Positions 48,172 through 59,417 of a DNA stretch of 64,000 nucleotides are shown piece by piece. The notes beneath the pieces are model-generated. The model searched no databases. It was given only the letters and a program-made list of their open reading frames with translations, and was not told the origin of the DNA. The DNA is from Punctularia strigosozonata HHB-11173 SS5. Lineage: Eukaryota; Basidiomycota; Agaricomycetes; Corticiales; Punctulariaceae. Both the position numbers and the translations under genes were made by a program. The stretch's first letter is position 1. The number at the start of each line of letters is the position of its first letter. Location: assembly GCF_000264995.1 (NCBI RefSeq), contig NW_006767436.1, positions 2,093,997 through 2,157,996 of the forward strand, written 5' to 3'.

Positions 48172-49053
48172 ATGAAGGTAGCGTCCCACGGAACCTTTGT
48201 GCAGCACGCCTTGGATGACGACCTGGTACTCCACAGCTCGTTACTCCTGAAGAACAAGCAGCGCACCAGGTTAGTAGACAGCAAAGAACGCCAATAATGT
48301 TTGAAGTTGACTCCGTCAGAGAGCTACTATCACCGGAGGTGTCAAGGGCTTTGCGCTGGGTTCAGCAGCCGCCCTCCCAGGATCTTACTTCCTAAACAAA
48401 AGATGGCCGTATTATCGCCAGCTACCTCTCTCTTTGAAGGCACTGGGCGTCATCATGGTCGTCGTTCCGTCCTTCGTCATCTCGGCTGAACACGCGTCGC
48501 AACGGTTTGAGCGGGAGCAATGGACAGGCATTGGGAAGGAGGAGCTTGACCTCCAGCAGCAACGAGCCCTTGAGCGGTGGCAATCGATGACCACCGGGGA
48601 AAAGGCGAAAGACTGGGTTGGTCGCCATCAGTACAGTTTTATCGGCGGTGCGTGGGCAGCCAGCATGGCAGGCGCGTTCGGTTACATCATGCGCGACCCG
48701 CACCAGTCGTTCTCCATGAAAGTTAGTATCGTCAGCGGGCCGCTTTCGCTCGCATGTGTTGACGGGTGTATTGCGCCAGATTGTGCAAGCACGGATGTGG
48801 GCACAAGGCATCACCATCGGCGTGCTCCTTGCAGCCGGCGCCATGACCCAAGCGAACAAGGTGAAGAACAACGACGATTCTTCGATTTACCGCCACGTCA
48901 CGAACACCGTCAGTCCAACTGTGCTTGATCTCGTCCGGTGATTTTACTCATCTCGTATTCTAGGACCATTCATGGCGCGATATCATAGAGCAGGAAGAGA
49001 AGGACAGACTTGCTGCAGAGCAGCGCATACACGCTCGCCCAGCTTCAGTATAG
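48172..49053 (+). CDS. RCF2: Respiratory supercomplex factor 2 (HIG1-domain protein)
   Basis: Rcf2 sits in the mitochondrial inner membrane and modulates cytochrome oxidase and supercomplexes. Three early splices give the family N-terminus MKLVTPEEQAAHQRATITGG from ATG 48172: the first exon is only two codons, MK, before a GTAGCG donor. Then come VKGFALGSAAALPGSYFLNK RWP and the hydrophobic ALGVIMVVVPSFVISAEHAS. The C-terminal HIG1 domain reads ERWQSMTTGEKAKDWVGRHQ YSFIGGAWAASMAGAFGYIM and, after an intron, QARMWAQGITIGVLLAAGAM. The last exon gives DHSWRDIIEQEEKDRLAAEQ and ends in ARPASV at 49053. The order, a two-helix N-terminal part followed by HIG1, is that of Rcf2 rather than Rcf1. Confidence 0.9.
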
Positions 49054-49277
49054 ATCTCGCTCAGCAGGGACATGAAGTAGCTTACGAACTCATAATTTAT
49101 CCATCCGCATCTTGTTGATCAAGCTGCTCGAGAAGGGGCGGCAGATCCGAAGCGAGATTGTAGATTGCAAACGAAAGCGAGATAGCATGGTGATAACAAG
49201 AGCAAGACGTTACACAAATAAGTATGACAATCAAACGAAAACGATTCCGATCATGGCAACGACTCTACCGACTTCCC

Positions 49278-51016
49278 CTAGCCAAGGCCCCACACGCCGG
49301 CCTTCCGGACGCCCTCTACCAGCGCATCAACATTACCAAGCAGGCCACCCAGCAACTCTTTCTTCTCTTCCGTTGTGCGTGTCTCAGGCGTCCGGGAGGA
49401 GGCCGAGGACGACGCACTCGGCATCGTGGTAGTGCAGGACTCCTTGCGAAAGTTTGGTGCAGAGAGAGGTGCCGTAGCCAAAGATGCACCTTTCCTGTGT
49501 CCTGGGGTGAAGGGGCCTCCCTGCATGCTAAATCGTGACGCTGTCCTAGATAAAACCATGGATTCTCCGCGTCTATGGCCAGGAGCTGCAGATCCAGACC
49601 TGCTAGATGCAGCCTTCGCGGCACTACCGCCGGGGAACCCGAGGCCGATGCCGCCTCGCTTGCGAGACAAGGGCGTTGACGGGGGAAACGGTGAGCCGCT
49701 CTTGCTCAGCGATACTTCCAGCGGAGAACGCTTCATGACATCGTCCTTGCCGAATTCAACTGGTCTGGCAGGACTAAGCGGCACATAGTCGACCTCGCGC
49801 TTCAGAAGGAATAGGGCGGGGTTCGGAGCAAATGGTGATGTTGGCGACGGCACGCGGCATGCAGGCTTTGGCGTCGATGCTACCGAGCCGTCTGAGGACG
49901 CTAAAGACGTGGCGGAAGTGGACGAATCATCGGAACCCGAAGACGACAAGGACGTCGCAGACGACAACGATCCCGATGATGCCACACGCCGACCCTCCGT
50001 TTTGACTTTAGGAGTTTGCAGACCACCGGGCCGAGGCTGCAGAACCTGCTGCAAATCGTCGGCTGTTGACGAAGATTCTGCAACAGTGGCCGAGGGATTC
50101 GTCTCGTCCATAAGATAGAAGTACAAGAACTCGAGGCACTTCATCCTGAGATTCAGTTAGCCAAATATACCATCATGCAGGCCTTCACCCACTTACCGGA
50201 CTTCTCGTGCAGTACCAGATCGCTTCAAGATCTTCACGACAGCTTGTATACCATTACAAGCCTCAAATGCCCGGATGGCCGGAGGGGCGTCCACCAGTAC
50301 GCATAATAACGTATCCAAGACCATAGACGTCAACGCAGGCGTAGCAGCGGGACGACGTGACTGAGCATCGGCTGGCATTGTCACGTCCCTGGAAGGAGCG
50401 GGAGGTATGTGTCGTGATATCAGCATGAGATCGACAAGGACCCCGACATTTGCCCTGCGACCGAGCCAGCGCTTGCTGGAATTATGGCAGAGGGCCAGTC
50501 CCTGGACAATGTTGAGGACAGAGGAGACGTTGAGAGCCAACAACGTAATTTGGGAGTCGTAATCGTTGTTGGACCCTTTCTCGGCGGTTGGCGTGGTATT
50601 CGAATCTTGGTTGTGATGTGCTCGAGCTATCAACGACTCCAATCGCAACACGCTCGTGGATATCCATGGCAGCAAATGAGAGGGGACTAGGGGATCGTTC
50701 GGTAAGTGTTGTCACGTCCAAATGAGCTGAGCTTACTATTGCATTCGAAGGTATCCTGGAGTGCCCAAAACAGTCTCGCGTCGCCGTGGGTTTCACTCAG
50801 CGAGGAGCCCGCGTTTGGACGAGATAGAGCAGATACGCTGGCTAACAGCTGTTCGATTGCACCTATCGCCTTTTCCCTGTTGGTATCAGAGCTTCGTGAC
50901 GAGACTATCTATGAGAAAATCGCGGCGTTAGTTGGATTACATTCCTGGTTGGTGGCGCATCCAATACAAACCTCATCCAGAGCGTCCTGAATCGTCGCAT
51001 GCATCGTCAACATCAT
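49278..51016 (-). CDS. CDC14: SIN component scaffold Cdc14 (not the phosphatase)
   Basis: Fungal SIN Cdc14 binds the Sid1 kinase at the spindle pole body in the septation initiation network. The first exon (ATG at 51016, or the second Met at 51013) reads MMLTMHATIQDALDE and splices to IVSSRSSDTNREKAIGAIEQ LLA. Armadillo-like helices follow: LLPWISTSVLRLESLIARAH, LLALNVSSVLNIVQGLALCH, MVLDTLLCVLVDAPPAIRAF. The most diagnostic stretch is NGIQAVVKILKRSGTAREVR followed across an intron by MKCLEFLYFYLMDET. The C-terminal roughly 250 residues are Ser/Pro-rich with RTPETRTTEEKKELLGGLLG near the end. The SIN family is recognised mainly from the VRMKCLEFLYFYL block, so the assignment is good but not absolute. 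Confidence 0.8.
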
Positions 51017-52185
51017 AGTATCTTTGACCAGTCAATAATTCGTGTACTGGTACCCCCCACAAGCAACCCGACAGGAGTGATAGCAGGTATGCGCAGGTGG
51101 AGGATGGGTGAAAGAGGAATATTCAGGGCTTGAGCCTGGACATGAGGTCACGGCGTGTTGCAAGTCAACATGTTGCACTGCCACATGCGATCTGCATTTC
51201 ACCGGAAATGGAAGGAGGAACAATATCAAGGCATGAGATCGGAGCACGGCGTAGACGAGACGAGGCAAAGCGTTTGCTGCTGGAAGTTGAATCTGCTCTT
51301 GAGCGTAATCCACGTCGTGTATCTTCGGCTCTGGAATAGCGACTGCATGCCAGAAGTAGTAACCGCGAGTGCGAATGGGCTTAATGGTCGGCCGCCTTGA
51401 AAATAGCGAACCCATGATGAACGTCAATGGCGGGTCTGTTAGGCATCTTCCAAGTCTCTCATAGTGACAACTGAAGCTTGAAGTCCAACTGTCTAAAGGG
51501 TTCATCAAGACCACTGCGCGTGTTGATGAAGTCCAAAATTGAACATGAGGTTGTATGAACAACACCCCCGACCAATCCCAGCTGGACGTTCATACAATCT
51601 ACTGGATGCAGAACACACATTACTACCGGAAGGACAATCATTACGAAGATCGTACTGATCCACGGTAAAACTACAGTTGCTGCTGACTTGCTGAGGCTCG
51701 AGCCCTGCGACGGCGATTGCGACGCGGACACCGGGTCCTTTCAGTGGTTACTCACGTGCTCCTATGAAAGAAGCCCCCCGGGCCTCTGTTCGTCGCTGAT
51801 CTTGGGCTCCAACATGAAGCATGTCGCGATCTATAATTGGCAAAGTAAGAGCATGTTTGCCGATATCTTGCACACGCGAACTGCTTGAAGAAGGTCCGGA
51901 GATACTACTACTAAGCCGTGTTTACGCTGTTGCCTTCCGCTAACGTGGTGAAGCCGCACTTCTCTTTGATGCAGATTCTGAGCATTCAACAACTGGCTGA
52001 AACACGACTCCGATTTTTCTGATAACAGACAAGGTCGAGATTCAGAAGCCAGATATGTTCCCATCAAGGATATAAGCCCGACTGATAGAAGATCGCCGCT
52101 CGGCTATACGTGCAGTCTCAAGGTATAAGTATGCATACCGCCCGGTGTTGTCACGCACCTCCGGCATATCATCTGCTCCAGATTT
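51017..52185. other. Gene-poor stretch, possible small membrane ORF
   Basis: About 1.17 kb between CDC14 and the BAHD gene. A minus-strand frame at 51459-51731 has a strongly hydrophobic segment (WISTIFVMIVLPVVMCVL) but no ATG, and the splice from an upstream ATG exon (MLHVGAQDQRR, about 51815) enters a different frame. No other coding support was found. Confidence 0.35.
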
Positions 52186-54008
52186 ATGGAACAGCACACT
52201 GTCAAGGCTATCGAGCCGACAGCTTTGGCTGGGCAGAGTTTCTACACACTCCGGCACTCGGATCATCTAACATTCGCCTCGGTGAGTCGACGCTGCTGCA
52301 TACCCGGACGTCTACTGACTACAATGCAGGTCGATACAGTGCATGTTGTTGCAGGTAAAATAGACATAGAGCGATTCTGCCATGCATTAGGAGAAACATT
52401 GCAGTTGTACCCCCTGCATGCTGGTCGGATGTCTGTTCCTGATAGTGCTGATGGTGCGTGGAGGGTGAGTGCGTTCTATTCTCACCCGCAATGCGAAGAC
52501 CGAAGGGGGTTTGGGGGACAATCAGGTTCGACTAAGCAACGAAGGCGTTCCGGTGGTCCTGGTGGAATCTGATGACAAGAATATCGTGCCCATAGTGAGT
52601 TTTTCAGTAATTACGTGTCCTCAGCTCACCTGGCATCAGAGCACTGTAGTTCAAGTGCCGCTGACGCTAATAGACAAAGTTGACGTGAATAAATTATACG
52701 ACCCCACGGCGGACGAGCCATTGCTGCGTGTCTTGATAACGCGGTTCTCCAACCTCGGGCAGACATCTCTAGGAGTGTCGGCATCGCACATCATAGGTCA
52801 GTCCCACCACATGATTGTTGTTGATCCTGGACTGATAATGCGCACTTATCACACGACCAGGCGATGGATATACACATCTACGCTTCATGAGAGCCCTGTC
52901 TCAGATATATCAGGGTCTCTCTTTACTCGACGACTTACCCAACTTCGAAAGCGTGCTGCCCACGGATATTCCTCCAGCGAGGAAATATACCATCTCGCCT
53001 ATCTTTGAACTGGCTCAGCGGTTCAAACGCGGTACTCTGCCCTCGGAGATGGATCCCATGAAGACGGACCCTCCGGGTAGAGTTAATTTCAGACTATCCG
53101 GGGAGCAAATGGTGGCCATCAGGCAAACTGTGCAGGAACAGGGCAGACACGAGGATGGACCGGACGCAGTGGTGATCTCGCGGCAAGACGCCCTAATCGC
53201 TTTGGTTGCCTCTTGCATATCCGAAGCAGACACGGAGTCGCCTCCTGTCAAAGCCGTGAGCATCGTGACATCGGTAAGACTCTCATGTCTTCCGGCGATA
53301 GTGTTGTGCTTCATAACCGATTTCTAGTGCAGAGGCGTCAAGCCGTTCAATGCCCCGTGCAATGGCGGTAAGTGCTCGTTGATCTCTATCCTACCGGTCA
53401 CTGAGATCAAGACAGTGTTTTGGGCACTGTCAGATCCTCCATCATCTGGTGAATCTCTCACGATGTACAATTTCGCTAAACGGACACGCCTTGCGGTATT
53501 GAGGACCCGCGATCCGGAATACCTGAGCGACTACTATCCGATCTTCACAGACCGTTGGCAGGAGATCGGAGCCGAAGATCAGATCCCCAACTTTTCGCCA
53601 CCTCCTGGATTCATGACCGTGAACTCAACATGGAAGTAAGTTGAGGGCACTAGGTGCACGAAAGTCGAGTCGTATTAACGGAAATATGTTCAGATTTGAC
53701 TGGACTTCGCCTCACTTCGGATATCCACAAAGCTGCCGCTTTTACCATAATAACCTGCCGTTCCTACGATATGTCAAGGTATGTCGCGCGCTTTGACATT
53801 GACGGCATGTTTTGATGGTTTATCCTAGTTATTCGTCGCAAATCCCAGCGAAGACAGCGACGGGAAGTGGAGATCGAATCGTGACCAAGTGGAGATCGAT
53901 TTTCGTTTGCAGAAACCTATCATCGACAAGTTTTTTCACGTACTGTCGACCAAGCTCAAAGAGATGGGCATTTCGGGAGAAGTCGTCAGGGCCTCCTCCA
54001 ATAATTAA
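52186..54008 (+). CDS. BAHD-type acyltransferase (transferase family)
   Basis: BAHD-fold enzymes transfer acyl groups from acyl-CoA to hydroxyl or amino groups, often of secondary metabolites. The ATG at 52186 gives MEQHTVKAIEPTALAGQSFY TLRHSD, and a GTGAGT intron joins to VDTVHVVAGKIDIERFCHAL. The active-site motif HIIGDG (HxxxDG form) is built across a 64-nt intron (52797-52860): H at 52787 and the Asp after the acceptor. PLHAGRM lies in the N-lobe. The C-lobe has PFNAPCNGG and FDWTSPHFGYP where the structural DFGWG motif is expected, so that motif is divergent. The end is VEIDFRLQKPIIDKFFHVLS, stop at 54008. It stands alone, with no adjacent biosynthetic genes, so the substrate is open. 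Confidence 0.82.
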
Positions 54009-54206
54009 TATGCATTAATGGCTGAGAGCTTTCGTCCCATGGGAATGACAGCAGTCCCAGTTGTAAACAAGACAGTCCGCGCGCACAACATGTTGTGACT
54101 GACTGAAACCATAACAAGCTTCAAAGCTTGTGCATGAATCAAAGGGAGCATTGAACGATCATGTGATTTTTCACCATTCTTGGGCACCTACCACCACATA
54201 CATGAG

Positions 54207-56825
54207 ATGCGACTCTCTTACAACGAGAACAATCGAGCTGGTCAGAATGGACTGCCGGAATCATCTATCAGGACAGAACTACCCGATGTTCCGGGGCCGA
54301 GGCATTTGGCATCCAACAACGCCGAGTCTCAACGGTCTCCGGTTCAGGCTACAGCGCTAATCACTGGTTTCTCCACCGACTTCGCCCATTCAACCACGGA
54401 TCTGGACACAGCAGAACTAGTGAGCATCCTCGCACCACAGCTCGCTCGCGATGTCGGGTTTCAGACGTATACTGCGGAGCCGGAGTCGTTGGAGGGAGGT
54501 CCTCCGGAAGACGGGTCCCTCGAATCCGCTGTGAGCAAGAGCTTACACGCTCTGGCGCCGAGCTTGCGCCAGGACTCGTCGAGGTCATACGTTCGTCACT
54601 TTCAACGTGTTTTCTGCGCAATTGACTCACAGAACCACACAGTCCAGCGGAGATGGTTAGTATCGTGATGTGTATATTCACAAACCCAAGTGACGCGGGC
54701 AAGCAGAACTTCAAGGCAACGTATCAAGGCCCAAGCGCTACATTTGCCAAGTCGAAAACTGTGGCAAGTCATTCACGAGGAAACAAGACTGTACGCGCCA
54801 CGAAAAAGCTGTTCACGGTCCACCCCAGTTTGTGTGTAGTGTCTGCAACAGAGCATTCACTCGCAAGGACCACTTCCACAGTCATATTCAGAAGCATGGT
54901 AAGCTGTATTCCTGTTATTATGCGGCTGTTTGCGAGTGTACAACGCCGTATAGGGAAAGTCATCCAGATCCTCTCTCCTACCGAATCAGGCGAAGCGTCG
55001 TCGGAGATGCGGCTGGATCCCTCGCTTCAGCACTCTGTTGTGCCGCCATCTCCCGCGACTCCGGTCGTTGGACTTGTGCCAAAGCCAAGTGGTCAAGCAC
55101 GTCGTGACTATAAAATATTCGAGTCTATGGGTTTCGAGTCTCAGGATAACCCTCAGTATAAGGCGATAATCGTTAGTAATACTACCTTCTTGTGTGATGC
55201 ATCTGAGCCCAAATACAGAGTAGCGTCAGGAGAGCCGCTCGAATGCACTTGGATCTGGCGAAAACCATGGGCGCTCAAGACCCGTCAGCTATTCAAAAAG
55301 TGAAAGAAGAGGTATTGACTGTCGTTCTGTCTCACTAGTTGGATACATGATTACCTGCTCAGGTGGTCAAAGATCATACCTGCCTCACTGGATTCCAGGG
55401 TATGTGGCCGGTAGACGATCTTCTGGCCCAGTTCCTCGAAAATCATCGTGCATACGCTCGGAAGAAGGTGGTGTCAATACTACTTACCTGCGACATCTAT
55501 GGTAAACTGAAACATTTCAGAGCGAGGAAATTGCCACTATGCTACCTCAGCACCCTCCTTCTGTGCTGGAGACCGCGATGGACGCACTTCTCACCAATAG
55601 CCGGAAGACGGCGCCGGGGCAGTTGCAAGTCAGTCATGCACCTTACACTTGACTACATTCCGAATTCATAGTATTCCTCAGCAATCCGCCGGAACAACCG
55701 GCAAAATCCGAACCACGGCCACAGAAGGACCGCCTTCGTTTGCCTTTGCTTGGCCCGATCTGTTCCTCCAAAACGTACAGATCGACACAAGTCGGCCAGA
55801 GGTCTTCTCCGGCTCTTCTGATATATTCCGCGGCACATACGAGGACCAGGTAGTGGCCGCTAAACGCTTACGACCACCAATAAGTGACGCATCCGCAGAG
55901 TTCGGTGGACCGGTATGGTCTTTTCAGTACGGCCAGAATGTGTGTTCTTGATCTGTCTTCACGGTCTGCGTTAGGTCTTGCAACGTTTGACTCGAGAACT
56001 CCTTGCCTGGAGACAGTTGGACCATCGAAGAGTCACCAAGCTGCTTGGGTTGGCTAAAGATCCGACTTATCCCCGTCTGCCATATATTATCTCTACATGG
56101 ATGCCTAACGGCACTGTCCTGGGGTATTTGAGACGAGGACCACAGGAAAGGACGCAAAGGTTACGACTAGTATGATTTGTCCTTGATTGAGAAGCTTCCA
56201 TTCCTAATCCACCCACGTCTAGCTCGCTGAGATAGCTGAAGGCGTCGCGTATCTTCATAGTTGTCGGATCACTCATGGAAATCTAAAAGCTGTAAGCGAT
56301 TTTATTTGTCGCCTTTGATATTATTCACACCATGTGCAGGCGAAAGTGCTTATTGACGCTGAATGTCATGCGCGCATAACGGGGTTCGGGATGGCAACGT
56401 TCTTCGGCGACACCCTTCATGAAGATGCCACAGGGTCTCCGCGTTGGATGGCACCGGAGCTCATTAGTATAGAAACCACGGAGGCCAGCGGCAGAAGCCC
56501 CGCAACGGACATATACGCTTTGGCTTGCATAGCATATGAGGTGAGTCAATGTGCGTGTTCTTGAGTTTTCACTTGATTTTCACCTCTTCATAATCGCTAG
56601 ATGTATTCTATGCGTATTCCCTTCGAGGACGTTCGACAAGATTTCGCGGTCATCGTTTGCATCATGCAAGGCCAGCGTCCGTCAAGGGACATCGACATCC
56701 ATGGGGGCGGTGAACCGATCCCAGACGTCCTTTGGGATAAGATGCAGTTGTGGTGGGCGCAAGACCCTGCTCATCGTCCGGACGCTGCTCAAATCATGCA
56801 AGAACTGGCAAATTTATCAATCTGA
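54207..56825 (+). CDS. Two-C2H2 zinc-finger / TKL pseudokinase fusion
   Basis: From ATG 54207 a Ser/Glu-rich leader joins by two short introns to tandem fingers: RYICQVENCGKSFTRKQDCT RHEKAVH and QFVCSVCNRAFTRKDHFHSH IQKH. An intron at 55172-55218 (GTTAGT..CAG, phase 0) removes the stop of the finger frame and continues as SSVRRAARMHLDLAKTMGAQ DPS, a helical linker, then LLAQFLENHRAYARKK and EEIATMLPQHPPSVLETAMD. A kinase-like domain follows: QVVAAKRLR keeps the ATP-site Lys, and WMAPELI, TDIYALACIAYEMYS and WWAQDPAHRPDAAQIM are conserved. The catalytic HRD is HGN, the following Asn is Lys (AAKVLI), and DFG is GFG, so phosphotransfer should be absent. If the 55172 intron is not used, there would be two overlapping genes. 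Confidence 0.72.
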
Positions 56826-56929
56826 CGAACATCTGTTGAGATGGCCTCGCAACCATGGCGGGTACTCTGCCATCACTATTGATACATTATACATACAATG
56901 AAAGCGTCCCATTGTCGGCCGGGCCGTTG

Positions 56930-59187
56930 TCAAAGCCCTCCAAACGCTATGTACTTTGTATTCATGTACTCATCAATGCCATGCGCACCTTCACGCCCTG
57001 AAAGCACTCGAAGTCAGAAATGCACCACAAAATTGTCATGGTCTGTGCTGACCTAGACCGCTCTCTTTCACGCCACCGAATGGGATCACTGCTTGACTGA
57101 TCAAGCCAGTGTTTGTCCCGACCATGCCTACTTCGAGCGCTTCGGCGACCCTCCAGACTCGACCAACGTCCCGGCTATAGAAGTATCCTGCCAGTCCGAC
57201 GTCAGTGTCGTTCGCGAGCTTGACGACTTCTTCCTCAGTGTTGAACTTTGTCAGCGCTGCGACGGGGCCGAACGTCTCCTCAGTGTTGATGAGTGCATCG
57301 GCGGGGACGTCGGCCAGCACGGTCGGGGCGAAGAAGTTGGAGGAGGGCGTGGTGGATGAGGGAGCAACTGCTTCACCGCCTATCAGAATCTGAGCGCCGC
57401 GCTGGATGGCGTCATCGACATGCCGCTTGACTTTGTCAACGGCTTTTGAATGAATTAAAGGCCCATGCGTCCTGGCATGAGACCCAGTGTCAGCCAAGCA
57501 GAAGCTTCTCGGCTCAGAGAAATCTTCATACGTTTTACCGTCGAGGCCATTACCAAGCTTGAACTGCGACACCTTGTCCGCGAGCTTGGATGCGAACTCG
57601 TCGAACGCTCCGGCCTGGACGTAGATACGGTTGGCACAGACGCAGGTCTGGCCCGTGCCGCGGAACTTGCATGCGATCGCACCTAGTCATTTCTTCAGTC
57701 CTGGATGTGAAGGCTGGCTAGGAAGGCATACCCTCCACTGCCGCATCAATGTCTGCGTCATCAAACACGATAAAGGGCGCGTTTCCACCGGCTTCAATCG
57801 ATACCCTGCGAGCAAAATGATATCAGATGCCGCTACACGGTGGGAGCGCCTTCACTTGCTTCTTCATTGTCTTACTCGCGAGGCCATACAGCATCTTCGC
57901 GACCGGTGTGGATCCCGTGAACGTGACTTTCCTGACCTCCTTGTTTTCGCACAGTTCACGCCCAACGTCGCTGACGTGCTGGTGGGTCGTCACAACGTTG
58001 ATTACGCCTGGCGGTACTTGAGCGCGGGTTGCAAGCTGAAGAAGAACACCAGATGAGAGGAGTGCCAACCGGAGCTTTGTCGTAGACGCCCACCTCTGCC
58101 AAAGCCAAAGCGGAAAACGGGGTCTCCGAAGCAGGTTTGATGACCGTCGTGCATCCTGCTGCCAGAGCTGCACCGAGCTTCCGGGTGATCATTGCTGAGG
58201 GGAAGTTCCAAGGCGTCAAGATGGATCTGAGAGCACCAATAAATCTCAGTACAGGATCGCGCGATCGTCCACACTCACACAACACCTAGAGCAGCATGAG
58301 TTATGGGCCTTTCCCTAGACCTGGATGGGACTCACCGACGGGTTGCTTGATCGTGATGTTGCGTATATGCGGAAATGGCGAGGGAATATGCTCTGTTAAC
58401 ACAGTCAGGCTTGAGGCGCCAACAACCTTACGTCTGACGTACCTCCGTATGTTCGTACAGCTTCTTCCGCTGTGAGATAGGCATATATGTCACCTTGCTT
58501 CCAAACCTGGTGGTGCTCACAACTTACCAAACCACTGAGAGAAACCCGTTAGTAGGGAAAACACAGATGCATGAAAACCGTGCTCACTTCAATGAATGAT
58601 GAGCTATACGCGTTTTCTCCTTTAGCTTCTGCCAAAGGTTTGCCATTTTCCAGAGTCTAGCAGGGGTTAGGACATTGTTCTTATTAACCCATGGAGAGGC
58701 ACTATACGATGATGCGCGCCAAGTCTTCAGAGTGCTCTTGCATCAGTGCATAGAAGTTCTTGAGGATATCGTGGCGCTCCTGCAGAGAGTTAGGTAATAA
58801 GGACACCTATTGCGATTTACGCATATACCTTGGCGGTGGTCCTGCTCCAGGTTTTGAAAGCAGCTGCAGCAGCCTCCACGGCTTCCTGGGTCTCAGAGAG
58901 ACCTAGGTCTGGAACGGTGCCAAGTTCCTCATCCGTCGCGGGATCTATCGGCCAGTATTCAGCACGGCTCGCGAATCTGAAATCGTGCGCGGTTGCAACG
59001 AGCACGCACTGAACACTTTTATTGTCGCCTCGTCCTTGGCTCCGAGCCATTTCCCGCCGATAAGTGCCTGTGTCTTGAACAGAGTCGGATCTTTCAGACC
59101 AAGCTGGAGTAAATGATCGGGTCATGTCATGCATTGAATGTTCTGTTGTCGGACGCTCACCTTGGTCGCTGCGTCGCTGCTGGCCAT
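56930..59187 (-). CDS. Succinate-semialdehyde dehydrogenase (aldehyde dehydrogenase family)
   Basis: The enzyme oxidises succinate semialdehyde to succinate with NAD(P)+, the last step of the GABA shunt. The ATG at 59187 starts MASSDAATK, spliced to [20 protein letters not shown]. The core has [20 protein letters not shown], the catalytic Cys in [57 protein letters not shown] and [19 protein letters not shown]. The final intron gives [21 protein letters not shown], the characteristic SSADH C-terminus, with the stop at 56930. Many short introns are present; joins between 58200 and 58800 are approximate. The C-terminus and the TNTGLIS segment distinguish it from other ALDHs. It is divergent from YIH1 with 230 bp between starts. 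Confidence 0.92.
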
Positions 59188-59417
59188 CCTGCGTCCTGCG
59201 ATAACAACGACCGGCCACCGTAGTGGTTGTCTTTGTCCGAGTACAGCAAACCGAAGAGGTCTGTTGGCCCGCATGGTTGTGAGAGTTGCGAGCGTGAGCC
59301 TCCGTGTCCTCGTCGGTCAAGTCGCTTAGCCCGACGTCATGCGGGAAATCGCCGACGACTTCTCCCACGTCTACTGATCCTTTTCCCCTGGACTGACTTG
59401 GAGGCGCGATCGGCAAC

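Noticed and set aside
55242-55303. Kinase-like gene starting at its own ATG (MHLDLAKTMG), overlapping the finger gene
   Set aside because: The phase-0 intron at 55172-55218 joins the two frames cleanly and makes one continuous helix; two overlapping same-strand genes are less likely.
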